Part shown: piece by piece, positions 52,450 through 61,865 of the stretch
Layout of the letters: the number at the start of each line of letters is the position of its first letter
How positions within the stretch are numbered: position 1 is the first letter of the stretch
Origin: Lampropedia puyangensis
Lineage (GTDB): Bacteria; Pseudomonadota; Gammaproteobacteria; Burkholderiales; Burkholderiaceae_C
Assembly (NCBI RefSeq): GCF_004833285.1
Contig: NZ_STFG01000001.1
Location: 62,001-126,000, forward strand
DNA length: 64,000 bases
Reading direction: 5' to 3'
Notes under the pieces: generated by a model
Databases searched by the model: none
What the model saw: the letters and a program-made list of their open reading frames with translations, nothing else
Told to the model about the DNA's origin: nothing
Translations under genes and position numbers: made by a program

Positions 52450-54801
52450 TCAGATGGATGTGCCTCTTAACCGCAAGGCATTGCCAATGACACTGATGGA
52501 TGAGAGCGCCATGGCCGCTGCTGCGATGATGGGCGAGAGCAATAAACCGAAAAACGGATAAAGCAAGCCTGCGGCAACGGGTACACCAGCGGCGTTGTAC
52601 ATGAAGGCAAAAGCCAGGTTTTGGCGAATGTTGGACATGGTCGCTTGCGACAGTTGGCGGGCACGCACAATGCCGGTGAGATCGCCTTTGAGCAGGGTGA
52701 CTGCGGCGCTTTCAATGGCCACATCGGTGCCTGAACCCATGGCAATGCCCACATCTGCTGCCGCGAGGGCCGGGGCGTCGTTGACCCCATCGCCCGCCAT
52801 GGCGACCACTTTGCCTTGAGATTTGAGCTTGTGTACCACGGCCGCTTTTTGGTCAGGTAGTACGTCTGCTTCAACCTCATCAATCCCCAGTTTGCGGGCA
52901 ACGGCCAGTGCGGTGGTGCGGTTGTCTCCCGTCAGCATGACGATGCGGATGCCTTCGGCATGCAGTGCATGGAGGGCCGCTTGCGTTGTGGGTTTGATCG
53001 GGTCTGCAATGGCAAAAATGCCTGCTGCTTGCGCATCTACGCCGATGTAGATGGCGGTGGCACCATCTTCGCGCAGTGCGTCTGCCTGCTTTGCAAGCGC
53101 AGCAGTATTGATGCCGTATTCAGCCAGGAAGGCGGCATTGCCCAGCACAATACGCCGCTCTTGCACTATGCCGAGTGCGCCTTTTCCTGTTGGAGAATCA
53201 AAGTGCGATACCGTAGGAATTTCCAGTCCTTGGGCTTGCGCAGCCGCCACGATGGCTAAGGCCAGTGGGTGTTCTGAGGCTTTTTCGACTGCAGCGGCCC
53301 AGCGCAGGATAGCGTCTTGCGTAAAACCTTCTGCCGCATCAATGTGGGTGACCGCAGGTTTGCCTTCGGTCAGGGTGCCTGTCTTGTCGACCACCAGCGT
53401 ATCGACCTTTTCCATGCGCTCAAGCGCTTCAGCATTCTTGATCAGCACGCCTGCGCTGGCGCCTTTGCCAACACCGACCATGATGGACATGGGCGTGGCC
53501 AGACCCAAGGCGCAGGGGCAGGCAATGATGAGCACGGAAACCGCAGCAATCAAGCCATGTGCAAGCCGTGGCTCAGGCCCCCAAATGCCCCAGATGGCAA
53601 AGGCGAGCAGGGCGATGCCTATGACCACGGGAACAAACCAGGCGGCAACCTGGTCTGCTGTGCGTTGAATGGGCGCGCGTGAGCGCTGCGCGTCGGCCAC
53701 CATGTGCACAATCCGGGCGAGCATCGTGTCACGGCCAATTTTTTCAGCTTCAATCACCAAGGCACCCGTCTGGTTGAGTGTGCCGCCAACTACGCGTTCG
53801 CCACTGCTGCGGGTGACAGGCATGGATTCGCCTGTGATCATCGATTCATCCAACGAGGAGCGGCCTTCTCGTACCACTCCATCCACGGGTACTGTTTCGC
53901 CAGGGCGTACACGCAAGCGGTCGCCCAAGGTTACCTCTTCAACAGGAATGTCGTGCTCAGTGCCATCTGCGTTGATGCGCCGTGCGGTTTTGGGCGCCAG
54001 GTTCAGCAGTGCCTTGATGGCCCCCGAGGTTTGCTCGCGGGCGCGCAACTCCAACACTTGACCGAGTAGCACCAGCACTGTGATGACGGCAGCTGCTTCG
54101 AAATACACGGCCACGGTACCGTCTTCAGCGCGAAACGCGGCGGGGAAAATGCCTGGCAGCAGTGCCGCGACCATGCTATAGCCCCAGGCCACGCCAGTGC
54201 CCATGGCAATCAATGTGAACATGTTCAGGTTGCGGTTGACCAGTGATGCCCAGCCACGCTGGAAGAAGGGCCAACCTGCCCACAGCACCACTGGTGTGGC
54301 TAGCAGCATTTGTATCCATACGGAGATATGCATGGGCACCCAATGGTGCAGGCTGGGGAAAATGTGTGCGCCCATTTCCAACACGAACACGGGGGCAGCC
54401 AGCACCAAGGCGACCCAGAAACGGCGTGTCATATCCGTGAGTTCTTCGCTGGGGCCACTGTCTACGGTAGCGACCAAGGGTTCGAGCGCCATGCCGCAAA
54501 TGGGGCAACTGCCTGGTTTGTCTTGGCGTATTTGCGGGTGCATCGGACAGGTCCAGATGGAGCCAGCAGAAGTGGGCGCAGCGGGTGTTTGCGAGGTTAT
54601 GTGCTGGTGGGACGGTTGCGATGCATAACGCTCTGGCTCTTGTATGAAGCGGCTCTGGCACTTGTCTGAACAGAACCAGAATGTCTGCCCATGCCAGTCT
54701 TGATGGCGGTTTTCTGGCTTTTGCGCGACGTGCATGCCGCAAACCGGGTCGGTAGCCGTTGTTTCGTTTGCTGGCGCGTGGTGGTGGTGGGTGTGGTCCA
54801 T
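52450..54801 (-). CDS. copA: Copper-exporting P1B-type ATPase with N-terminal YHS and metal-binding domains
   Basis: A 782-residue pump starting at ATG 54799-54801 ([20 protein letters not shown]). The N-terminus has a His cluster, a YHS domain ([17 protein letters not shown] ... FWFCSDKC) and the heavy-metal-binding motif [20 protein letters not shown] instead of a classic HMA domain. Core motifs are the CPC transport site ([11 protein letters not shown]), the phosphorylation Asp ([12 protein letters not shown]), SEHPLA and [21 protein letters not shown] and MALSSIS give the YN and MxxSS Cu(I) ligands of P1B-1 pumps. It exports Cu(I) to the periplasm, where the multicopper oxidase encoded upstream would act. 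Confidence 0.93.
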   Translation of the reverse strand: MDHTHHHHAPANETTATDPVCGMHVAQKPENRHQDWHGQTFWFCSDKCQSRFIQEPERYASQPSHQHITSQTPAAPTSAGSIWTCPMHPQIRQDKPGSCPICGMALEPLVATVDSGPSEELTDMTRRFWVALVLAAPVFVLEMGAHIFPSLHHWVPMHISVWIQMLLATPVVLWAGWPFFQRGWASLVNRNLNMFTLIAMGTGVAWGYSMVAALLPGIFPAAFRAEDGTVAVYFEAAAVITVLVLLGQVLELRAREQTSGAIKALLNLAPKTARRINADGTEHDIPVEEVTLGDRLRVRPGETVPVDGVVREGRSSLDESMITGESMPVTRSSGERVVGGTLNQTGALVIEAEKIGRDTMLARIVHMVADAQRSRAPIQRTADQVAAWFVPVVIGIALLAFAIWGIWGPEPRLAHGLIAAVSVLIIACPCALGLATPMSIMVGVGKGASAGVLIKNAEALERMEKVDTLVVDKTGTLTEGKPAVTHIDAAEGFTQDAILRWAAAVEKASEHPLALAIVAAAQAQGLEIPTVSHFDSPTGKGALGIVQERRIVLGNAAFLAEYGINTAALAKQADALREDGATAIYIGVDAQAAGIFAIADPIKPTTQAALHALHAEGIRIVMLTGDNRTTALAVARKLGIDEVEADVLPDQKAAVVHKLKSQGKVVAMAGDGVNDAPALAAADVGIAMGSGTDVAIESAAVTLLKGDLTGIVRARQLSQATMSNIRQNLAFAFMYNAAGVPVAAGLLYPFFGLLLSPIIAAAAMALSSISVIGNALRLRGTSI

Positions 54802-54862
54802 AAACGGCCTTGAAGGAATGTCGATGAAAGGCTTTTTGGGGAGCAAAAGCGGTGTTGATGAA

Positions 54863-54880
54863 ACGGTTTGAACGGTTTGA
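54863..54880. repeat. Short tandem repeat, two units of ACGGTTTGA
   Basis: Two exact 9-bp units lie between the multicopper oxidase and copA genes, just beyond the terminator hairpin. A slipped-strand duplication is likely; no function is suggested. Confidence 0.5.
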
Positions 54881-54921
54881 ACAAGGGCCGGAGGTCACAA
54901 TCGAAGCCTCCGGCTTGTTTC
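54880..54921 (-). terminator. Hairpin after the multicopper oxidase gene
   Basis: CCTCCGGC paired with GCCGGAGG forms the core, extended outward by TTGTT/AACAA with a two-base bulge. It lies 13 bases after the oxidase stop on the minus strand. A long T-run is lacking, so it may only partly separate the oxidase from copA. Confidence 0.5.
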
Positions 54922-54933
54922 AAGAGAGCATGC

Positions 54934-56421
54934 TTATGAAACAGCAAACTCCGTCATCATTCCGGTTTCCAGATGAGGCATGTGGTGGCAGTGCAGCATC
55001 CAGCGAGCGGCTTCTCCAGCATCCAATGCAATGGTGACGGTAGCCATCGGGGGCACATGCACGGTGTCGCGACGCGCGCCACGCATGCGTTTGCCATTGA
55101 TTTCTACAACCTGAAAAGAGTGGCCGTGTAAGTGCATTGGATGCGCCATCATCGACATATTGTGGAACATGATCTCTACCCGTTCGCCGGAACGGGCCGT
55201 GACGGGTGCGTGCTCGCCCCAAATGCGGTTGTTGATGGTCCAGCGGTAGGGTTGCATGGTGCCGCCCAGCATCAGCATGGGGCTGCGATCGGCCGTGCGT
55301 TGCGGCAAAGGATTGAGCGCAACGAGACGTGATTCCTGTGCGAGGTCGGTGTCAAATGCTGGCGCTTTGTGTTCACTGAGTGGGGACAGTTTCGGTATCT
55401 TTGCGCCTTGTGTGGCCAGGATCAGACCTGTGCGTTCTTGCGCACCTTCGCGCAAGGCCAGAATAGGCCAGGCTCCGCTGCCTGACAGCTGCAGTTCCAC
55501 ATCCAGTCGCTGACCCATGCTGATGCCAAAACGTGTGCCAGCGAGTGGTTGCACGGCTTCGCCATCCACCGCAACCAGGCGTGCGCTTGCCGTGCCCGTA
55601 TCAATCCAGAATACGGTGGCTGAGGCCGCATTGATGATGCGCAGGCGAATGCGCGTATTGCGCTCAATGCGTACCACTTCTGGGTCGGTCAAGGTGCGGT
55701 CATTGGTCAGATAGGCATCCCAGTCGTAGTCGTTGAGGTCCATCTCCATACCGCCCATGCCGCTCATGCCGCTCATCATGGTGCTGTGGTTCATGCCTGC
55801 CATGGAGTGGACGGGCTCGGAGTTTTCTTTGGGCATGGCGCCATGGTTCATACCTGAATGGCCAGCGGACGTGTGGCCACCGGCAATGCGTTGTATGACT
55901 TCCTGTGGTGGATCAAAGGCAAAGTCGTGCAGCATCATCACCACTTCTTGCTGATCTGCTTTCACATCGGCCTGCGTGCGCACAATCAACGGGGCGGCCA
56001 ATAAGCGCATTTCCTGCATGGGAATATGGGCGTGCATCCAGTGGGTGCCCGCGCGTGCGGCAAAGTCATACTGGCGCGTTTCGCCCGGTTTGAGCATGGG
56101 CATCGGCAAGTCTGGCACACCATCTTGTGCGTTGGGTGGAATCTGCCCGTGCCAGTGGATCAAGGTGGGCTCAGGCATCGCATTGGCCAGCTCCACGCGA
56201 AAACGCTGCTCAGGCTCTAACACCAAGCCTTGCTGTGTTGCGCTTTGCAGACTCCATACGGTGGCTGCGCGGCCGTTCACATCCAAAGTGCGGCTGGAGG
56301 CTGTCAAACGCATGGTCGAAGCAGGCGTCTGCCCGCTGGCATGGGCCAAGCGAGGAAATTGTGTAGCTACCGATGCGGCCATGCTTGCGGCCAAAAAATC
56401 GCGACGAGAAAAAGAAACCAT
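54934..56421 (-). CDS. Periplasmic multicopper oxidase (CopA/PcoA-like copper resistance protein)
   Basis: A 495-residue protein from ATG 56419-56421 (MVSFSRRDFLAASMAAS), with GGAG upstream; the SRRDFLA motif is a Tat signal, so the folded enzyme is exported. Copper ligands are present: HWHGQIPPNAQDG, GTHWMHAHIPMQE, HPMHLHGHSFQVVEI and HCHHMPHLETGMM. A Met/His-rich loop near residues 190-230 (GMNHSTMMSGMSGMGGMEM) is like the Cu(I)-binding inserts of PcoA/CopA. It oxidises Cu(I) to less toxic Cu(II). The ~495-residue length is shorter than PcoA but fits small cuproxidases. Confidence 0.93.
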   Translation of the reverse strand: MVSFSRRDFLAASMAASVATQFPRLAHASGQTPASTMRLTASSRTLDVNGRAATVWSLQSATQQGLVLEPEQRFRVELANAMPEPTLIHWHGQIPPNAQDGVPDLPMPMLKPGETRQYDFAARAGTHWMHAHIPMQEMRLLAAPLIVRTQADVKADQQEVVMMLHDFAFDPPQEVIQRIAGGHTSAGHSGMNHGAMPKENSEPVHSMAGMNHSTMMSGMSGMGGMEMDLNDYDWDAYLTNDRTLTDPEVVRIERNTRIRLRIINAASATVFWIDTGTASARLVAVDGEAVQPLAGTRFGISMGQRLDVELQLSGSGAWPILALREGAQERTGLILATQGAKIPKLSPLSEHKAPAFDTDLAQESRLVALNPLPQRTADRSPMLMLGGTMQPYRWTINNRIWGEHAPVTARSGERVEIMFHNMSMMAHPMHLHGHSFQVVEINGKRMRGARRDTVHVPPMATVTIALDAGEAARWMLHCHHMPHLETGMMTEFAVS

Positions 56422-56571
56422 AAGAATCTCCATTGGAATGCAAGGCATTCCATGGGCAGCACCGTGTGGCGACAGACTGCATGCAATAGGCATGGGTGTC
56501 CCTGTGTCCACAAGCTGGTGTGGCCCTTGATTGGTGAGACTGCGCCAGCCATAGGCGCAATACGAACTCAG

Positions 56572-56991
56572 TCAGAGGAGGGCGGTGTTAGGTGGGCGAT
56601 CATGCGGTTGCTGCGTAATGCCCTTACGCAGCAGCTGGGCAACAGGTGAAGGGTGTGCCACTACAGAAGGCACCCATTGCGCGGGGGCTGCCCACAACGC
56701 TACGGTGCTAATACCAGCACAAATCCAGCTGCAGGTGGTCATGTCCATACCGCAGGAGGGGGGCGTTGTGCATGCGCTGCTTGTCGCTCCCATGTGGTGG
56801 TGTTGTGCACTGGCTTGGTCCGTCTGTGCGGAGTCAAGGGAATGGAGCTTTGAGTGTCCACTAGCGATGGCAGACACGATTGCTGTTGTGGGCGCCATAG
56901 TCGCAGACATGGTTGCGCTGTGCAGTGAAGCCAGCAATGGCCCGAAGCACAACGAAACAGCAGCAAGCAATAGCCAAACAGCGCGAAACAT
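56572..56991 (-). CDS. Small exported Met/His/Cys-containing protein of the copper cluster
   Basis: A 139-residue protein with a signal peptide (MFRAVWLLLAAVSLCFGPLL). The mature part contains potential metal ligands: QHHHMGATSSACTTPPSCGM and DMTTCSWICAG, then a short hydrophobic stretch and a proline-rich tail. It lies 150 bases before the multicopper oxidase gene on the same strand and directly behind two inverted repeats. It resembles the small CopL/DUF2946-type proteins found ahead of copper-resistance operons, but I cannot confirm the family. A role in periplasmic copper binding or leader-type regulation is possible. Confidence 0.65.
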   Translation of the reverse strand: MFRAVWLLLAAVSLCFGPLLASLHSATMSATMAPTTAIVSAIASGHSKLHSLDSAQTDQASAQHHHMGATSSACTTPPSCGMDMTTCSWICAGISTVALWAAPAQWVPSVVAHPSPVAQLLRKGITQQPHDRPPNTALL

Positions 56992-57021
56992 ACCAACGTG
57001 GCAATCAAAACATCAAAGACA

Positions 57022-57048
57022 GTACAAACATTGTACGTCTGTGCAGAC
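57022..57048. promoter_or_regulatory. Paired inverted repeats upstream of the copper cluster
   Basis: GTACAA-ACA-TTGTAC (57022-57036) and GTCTG-TG-CAGAC (57037-57048) abut each other, 31-57 bases upstream of the small copper-cluster gene. They occupy the promoter position and are likely sites for a metal-responsive regulator. The first resembles TACA/TGTA copper-box forms in outline only. Confidence 0.55.
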
Positions 57049-57070
57049 AGGCCTGACGGGCCAATGCGCT

Positions 57071-57490
57071 TTACGATGGCAAGTGGCCGGGGGCGCAGGT
57101 TTGGCAGTTGGCCTCCAGCGTGACGCCGTAGCCTTGCAGTGCATAGCCTTTGTCTTGGCAGACTTGTTCCAGCAGTAGGGCGATGCGTGGGTCGTTCACC
57201 CAAAGCAGCTGGCCACATTGCTTGCACACCAGGCGCACTGGACTGGCATCTGTGGAGACGCAATACAAGCTTTTGCTGTCGTTATCAAGCCGAATGCGGT
57301 GGATGATGCCTGTGTCTTCCAGTCGCTTGAGGTTGACGTAGATGGTAGACAGCGGCACGTCGTGTCCGGCATCGAGATGGCAGCGGTAGATTTGGTGCGC
57401 GGTCAGTGCTTTACCTGCTTCTTGCAATACACGCAGTAGTTCCAGGCGCGGCAGCGTAATGGAAATACCTGCTTGGCGCAGCAGGTGCAT
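57071..57490 (-). CDS. Fur-family regulator lacking the canonical histidine cluster
   Basis: A 139-residue protein from ATG 57488-57490 (MHLLRQAGISITLPRLELLR). The DNA-binding half (GKALTAHQIYRCHLDAGHDV, PLSTIYVNLKRLEDTGIIHR) follows Fur. The structural-zinc cysteines are kept (LVCKQCG, ANCQTCA), but the usual His-rich HHDH just before the first CxxC is SPVR. The regulatory metal site may therefore be altered or lost. An alternative upstream start adds a Pro/Thr-rich 24-residue extension. It lies between the copper genes and macB on the same strand and could regulate either. Confidence 0.87.
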   Translation of the reverse strand: MHLLRQAGISITLPRLELLRVLQEAGKALTAHQIYRCHLDAGHDVPLSTIYVNLKRLEDTGIIHRIRLDNDSKSLYCVSTDASPVRLVCKQCGQLLWVNDPRIALLLEQVCQDKGYALQGYGVTLEANCQTCAPGHLPS

Positions 57491-57659
57491 ATTGGCCTCT
57501 TGGGCATGGGGGGGGTGGGTAGTGGTGCTCACTGTGGATGTCGTTGTAGGGGCAGGGTGCACTGCTTGCAGCGGCTAGGCTTTGGAGCAGTGCGTCGTGG
57601 GATTCGTTCCATGGTTGGAGCTGAGATGGGACTATTTTTATAGTGATAGTGGGTGCTGA

Positions 57660-59705
57660 CTATGGCGTGGCGCCGGTCAGTGCCTCCACAGGGTTCAGGC
57701 GTGCAGCGGTGCGCGCGGGCATCCAGCCAAAGAGCAAGCCAGTCACCACCGCGCAGGCAAATGAGCCCACAATCGCACGAACGGAAAAAACGATAGGCAC
57801 TTGCATAGCCAGCAGCACACCACCCATGGCCAAGCCCAGCGCAACGCCCGTGATCCCTCCGGTGACGGTGACCAGGACGGACTCGGTCACAAACTGGCGC
57901 TGAATATCGCGCTGGCGTGCACCGGTGGCCATGCGAATGCCAATCTCGCGTGTGCGCTCCTTCACGGTCATCAGCATCACGTTCATGACCCCAATCCCGC
58001 CCACCAGCAAGGAAACGGCGGCAATCAGGCTCAGGAGCATGGTCATGGTGTTGCGGGTGGCCGCTTCCGCTTGTAGGCGGGCCGCTGCGTTGGATATGCC
58101 GTAGTCCTCGCGGCCATGGCGCTGTTGCATCAATTGCTCCACTGCGGCCTGTGTTTGCTGCACGCGGGCACTGTCGGCCACTTCAATGACACCGTAGCTT
58201 TCATTGCGTTGGGCAGGAAAGACCCGCACCATGCCTGTGCGGTGCGGCAGCAGTACTTGTTTGTCGGGAAAGTTGCCGCCCGCTTCTGAGCCTTTGATAC
58301 TCATCACGCCCACGACCTCGAACGGGTTGTTATTGACCAGAACACGTTGGCCTAGCGGGTTGCCACCATCGGGAAACAAGCTGGTATAGACCTCATGGCC
58401 CAGCACAACCACAGGGGCAATTTGTAGGTTTTCTCGCTCAGTGAAATAACGCCCTTGCGCTACAGGCCAGCGGTGGATTTGTGGCAGTAAGGCCCCTGTC
58501 CCTAGTGCTTCGGTCGCCATGCTGTGGGCTCCAAAGCGCATGAGCACAGGATCGCGCAACACGGGCATGACGTGTGTGATGCCGTCCACGGCTTCCAAGG
58601 CTTCAAAGTCCTCGGGTGTCAACACCCCTACTGGGCCACCGCCTGGTGGTGTGCGGCTGCCGATGTACATCATGTTGGTGCCCATCACGCCCATTTCCTG
58701 CACCACTTTTTGCTTGGCCCCTTCGCCAATGCCCAGCATCACAATGACGGAGGCCACTCCAATCACAATCCCCAGCAAGGTGAGCATGGTGCGTGAGCGA
58801 TTGAGCTTCATTCCGCGCCAAGCGGTACGGGCTGCTTCATGCAAACTGGTGAGCCATGAGGCGTTATGCCCCTGTAGCGCTTGCCTTGCAATCGTGTTGC
58901 CCATCGCATGGGCAAGGGGTTGGTGCTGCGCTGCTGGTTCTGGTGCGTGCAGATAGTCCGAGGCGTTAGCTGCACTGTCTGATGTGATTTGCCCATCGTG
59001 AATTTCAATCACTCGTCTGGCTTGTGCGGCCACGCCTTTGTCGTGTGTGATCAAGATGATGGTGTGCCCCGCATCGGCTAACTCATGGAGCAAGGCCATG
59101 ACTTCTTTGCCGCTTTGGCTATCCAGTGCGCCGGTGGGTTCATCGGCCAGGACGATGCGCCCGCCATTCATCAATGCACGGGCGATTGAGACCCGTTGCT
59201 GTTGCCCACCTGAGAGTTGGTTGGGGCGGTTGTGTTGCTTGCCCAGCAAGCCCAAGCGCAAAAGAAGCGCATCGGCTTTGGCTTGCCGCTGGGTTTCCGG
59301 CAGGCCTGCGTACATGGCCGGGATTTGGACGTTCTCACTGGCCGTTTCTGTGGGAATGAGGTGGTAGCCTTGGAACACGAAACCAAAGGCCTCACGGCGC
59401 AGCCAAGCCAAGCTGTCCGCGTTCAGGTGGGCCACATTTTCACCTTGGAAGAGGTATTGGCCAGAACTGGGCTGGTCCAGGCACCCCAGAATATTCATCA
59501 GCGTGGACTTGCCTGATCCCGATGCTCCCACAATGGCGACAAATTCGCCCGAATAGATGTGCAGGTCAATACCGTGCAGCACCTCCACGGTCGGACTGCC
59601 ATTCAGGCCCCCGTACTGTTTGCGAATGCTGCGCAGCTCAATCAGTGGCAAGGTTTTGCGCTCGGGCGATGTGTTGGATTGCTGCATGGTGGTCGTCCCT
59701 ACCAT
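57660..59705 (-). CDS. macB: MacB-type ABC transporter, fused ATPase and permease
   Basis: A 681-residue protein. The N-terminal ATPase has Walker A GASGSGKSTLMNILGC, signature LSGGQQQRVSIARAL and Walker B IVLADEPTGALD (residues ~50-190). A transmembrane helix follows near residue 300 (TMLLTLLGIVIGVASVIVML type), then the periplasmic core and three C-terminal FtsX helices (LIAAVSLLVGGIGVMNVMLM). MacB works with MacA and a TolC-like outer membrane channel to export macrolides, peptides or siderophores such as pyoverdine (PvdT). Its start overlaps the macA stop by seven bases. Confidence 0.93.
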   Translation of the reverse strand: MVGTTTMQQSNTSPERKTLPLIELRSIRKQYGGLNGSPTVEVLHGIDLHIYSGEFVAIVGASGSGKSTLMNILGCLDQPSSGQYLFQGENVAHLNADSLAWLRREAFGFVFQGYHLIPTETASENVQIPAMYAGLPETQRQAKADALLLRLGLLGKQHNRPNQLSGGQQQRVSIARALMNGGRIVLADEPTGALDSQSGKEVMALLHELADAGHTIILITHDKGVAAQARRVIEIHDGQITSDSAANASDYLHAPEPAAQHQPLAHAMGNTIARQALQGHNASWLTSLHEAARTAWRGMKLNRSRTMLTLLGIVIGVASVIVMLGIGEGAKQKVVQEMGVMGTNMMYIGSRTPPGGGPVGVLTPEDFEALEAVDGITHVMPVLRDPVLMRFGAHSMATEALGTGALLPQIHRWPVAQGRYFTERENLQIAPVVVLGHEVYTSLFPDGGNPLGQRVLVNNNPFEVVGVMSIKGSEAGGNFPDKQVLLPHRTGMVRVFPAQRNESYGVIEVADSARVQQTQAAVEQLMQQRHGREDYGISNAAARLQAEAATRNTMTMLLSLIAAVSLLVGGIGVMNVMLMTVKERTREIGIRMATGARQRDIQRQFVTESVLVTVTGGITGVALGLAMGGVLLAMQVPIVFSVRAIVGSFACAVVTGLLFGWMPARTAARLNPVEALTGATP

Positions 59706-60931
59706 TGCAGCCAGCCTGTTGGCGGTGGTGCAGGTACCTCACCAGTGATGAGGTTTTCCCCCTCGCGCAAGCCGTCGAGCACTTCAGCGGCCAGACGGTC
59801 TTGTTTTCCGATGCGTACTGTGCGCGTTTGCACTTGTTGGTTGGAATCGAGCACACGGGCCTCATACCGCTGGGACTGGCCTGCCGCGGTCTGCAAACCG
59901 CCAAGTGGTGCCAACAAAACGTCTTGCGCTGATGCTGTCACAAACACCACTTGCGCCGTCATTTGCGGCATGAGTGCGCCGTCGTCGTTAGCGACATCGA
60001 ACAACACGGTGTATTGCACCGCCTGGGTGTTGGCTGCCGCCGCTGCATCTTCTTGGCCTGCTTTGACGGGGGGCGCAGGCAACACTTGCTTGACGCGGCC
60101 ATGCCATTGGCGCGGTGCTGCTTCGCCCATGCTGCCAAGGGTGGTGAACCAGGCGGTTTGGCCTGATCGCACTCGGCCAATATCGGCTTCTGAGACTTGT
60201 GTCCACACCTGCATACGCGAGAGGTCTGCCAAACGCAGCACGGTAGGCGTTTGGTAAGTGGCATTCAAGGTTTGGCCTAACTTGGCATCGACGCTGGTTA
60301 CCGTTCCGGCGATGGGGGCGACGATGCGGGTGTAGCCCAGTTGGGCTTCATCGGCACGCAAACGTGCCTTGAGCTGCTGAATCTGTGCTTGCAACTGGTC
60401 GATTTTTGCTACCGCAGAAGCGTGGTTGGCTGTGGCTTCTTCCATAGCTTCGCGTGGCGTAGCCTGGCTGTTATGGAGCAGTTGCTGGCGTTCGAGTTTG
60501 CTCTGTGTAAGCAGGCGCTGCGCTCTGGCATCGGCCAGTTGTGCCTGCAGTGCTTTGATTTCGGCGCGCCCGGCCTCTACTGTGGCTTCAATCACGCTGG
60601 CGTCAATTTCAGCCAGCAGTTGTCCTTGCTCCACGGTATCGCCTGCAGATACCAGTAAACGCATGATCTGGCCTGAAACCTGAGCGCCCACTTCCACTGA
60701 CTGCAAAGGCTGCAGGGTTCCCACGGCAGCAACAGTGGCTTCGATATTGCCGCGAACAACGGGGGCACTCAACCAAGTTGGGCTGGGCGGATTTTTCTGT
60801 TGCCATAAAAAGCTTGCAGCGCCCACAGCCAACCCGATTGCAGGAGCCAGCCACCATAAGGATAGACCGCCCATGCTGGCATTGGCAGGATATTGGGGCG
60901 CAGCCTGTTGCTTGCGAAAGCCGCATCTCAT
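59699..60931 (-). CDS. macA: MacA-type periplasmic adaptor (membrane fusion protein)
   Basis: A 410-residue adaptor with an N-terminal membrane anchor (GGLSLWWLAPAIGLAVGAAS). The lipoyl half-motifs are VEVGAQVSGQIMRLLVSAGD and IVAPIAGTVTSVDAKLGQTL, flanking a ~100-residue alpha-hairpin with many Gln/Ala heptads; a beta-barrel and membrane-proximal domain follow. It bridges MacB to the outer-membrane channel, which is not encoded here. It overlaps the DUF4198-like gene by four bases and macB by seven, so the three are translationally coupled. Confidence 0.92.
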   Translation of the reverse strand: MRCGFRKQQAAPQYPANASMGGLSLWWLAPAIGLAVGAASFLWQQKNPPSPTWLSAPVVRGNIEATVAAVGTLQPLQSVEVGAQVSGQIMRLLVSAGDTVEQGQLLAEIDASVIEATVEAGRAEIKALQAQLADARAQRLLTQSKLERQQLLHNSQATPREAMEEATANHASAVAKIDQLQAQIQQLKARLRADEAQLGYTRIVAPIAGTVTSVDAKLGQTLNATYQTPTVLRLADLSRMQVWTQVSEADIGRVRSGQTAWFTTLGSMGEAAPRQWHGRVKQVLPAPPVKAGQEDAAAAANTQAVQYTVLFDVANDDGALMPQMTAQVVFVTASAQDVLLAPLGGLQTAAGQSQRYEARVLDSNQQVQTRTVRIGKQDRLAAEVLDGLREGENLITGEVPAPPPTGWLQW

Positions 60932-61584
60932 GGTGCGGGCACCTCAAAGGCCAATGTCGCGTTGTGACGCACATCGGTGTATTTTTTCCCGTCGATGGTG
61001 ACGCTGCCATCGTCAATGCGAACCGTCACTTCTAATACATACAACCCTGCAAATGGAGTGGGCAGCGTGATGCTGCCATCGGCATTGGCTTTCAACTGCC
61101 TGCGCCAACCCTCGCTGGTATCGACGTTGACCAAACTGGCCGCGACCGGGCGCCCTTTCCAGACCAGTTTGAAGGTGTTGCCTTGTGCTGCAGTGGGAAC
61201 CAACTCCAGATCGTTGATAGCTTCTGTCTCGCTGCGGCCCCATTTGCTGTGGTGGTAGTACACCACCCCATCGGCCAAAGGTTCGATGGCGCTAAAACGC
61301 ACATCGCCTTGTGCAGGAATGTCGTTGATGGTGAATGCATCGCTGCCTTTACTCAGGGCCAACGCTTGCTTGGCGGCACCAAAGGCTTTGGTTTCCTGCA
61401 ATGTGGGCATTGTGGTCAGCGGCTTATGCAGCTCGCCAGCCTTCACAGTGGCGCTGTGCGCGCTGCCAGGCTCTAGCCACAGATACTGTGCCTGCAATGC
61501 GCTTGCGCTGAAGATGAAGGCCAGTGAAAACAAGACGCGACGCGTCATCAACGAAAGTGGCATGGACTGAAAATTCCTAATCAA
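60928..61584 (-). CDS. DUF4198-like exported protein
   Basis: A 218-residue protein (211 from ATG 61561-61563, MPLSLMTRRVLFSLAFIFSA). A signal peptide ends near LQAQYLW. The segment YLWLEPGSAHSATVKAGELH at the mature N-terminus and the C-terminal GLYVLEVTVRIDDGSVTIDG fit the DUF4198/NikM-like periplasmic domain associated with metal uptake; the mature protein begins close to residues His/Trp that could bind metal. It overlaps macA. Function unknown; in such clusters DUF4198 proteins accompany TonB receptors for metal complexes. Confidence 0.75.
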   Translation of the reverse strand: MIRNFQSMPLSLMTRRVLFSLAFIFSASALQAQYLWLEPGSAHSATVKAGELHKPLTTMPTLQETKAFGAAKQALALSKGSDAFTINDIPAQGDVRFSAIEPLADGVVYYHHSKWGRSETEAINDLELVPTAAQGNTFKLVWKGRPVAASLVNVDTSEGWRRQLKANADGSITLPTPFAGLYVLEVTVRIDDGSVTIDGKKYTDVRHNATLAFEVPAP

Positions 61585-61865
61585 GTGGTGGCGTTGCCCA
61601 AAGGTTTATGGCCAGTCGGGTCGATAAACGGGCTGTCCGATCGTAAAAAAGGCCCTTTGCAGCCCCGCTGCATCGGGCCCAGTTGCTTTGCGAGAACAAC
61701 GAAATCGGTCTGTCGGGGTGAAGGCACCTGCGCGGGCAATAAAGCGATCGCGAAGGCACTCTTACTGTTATGACGAACGAGTGAGATAAAACCTCAGTTT
61801 TTTCGCCATGTGTTTTGTAATGGATTGTGTTGCGCTGCCTTAGCGCATGTTCTTAGAACACATGC

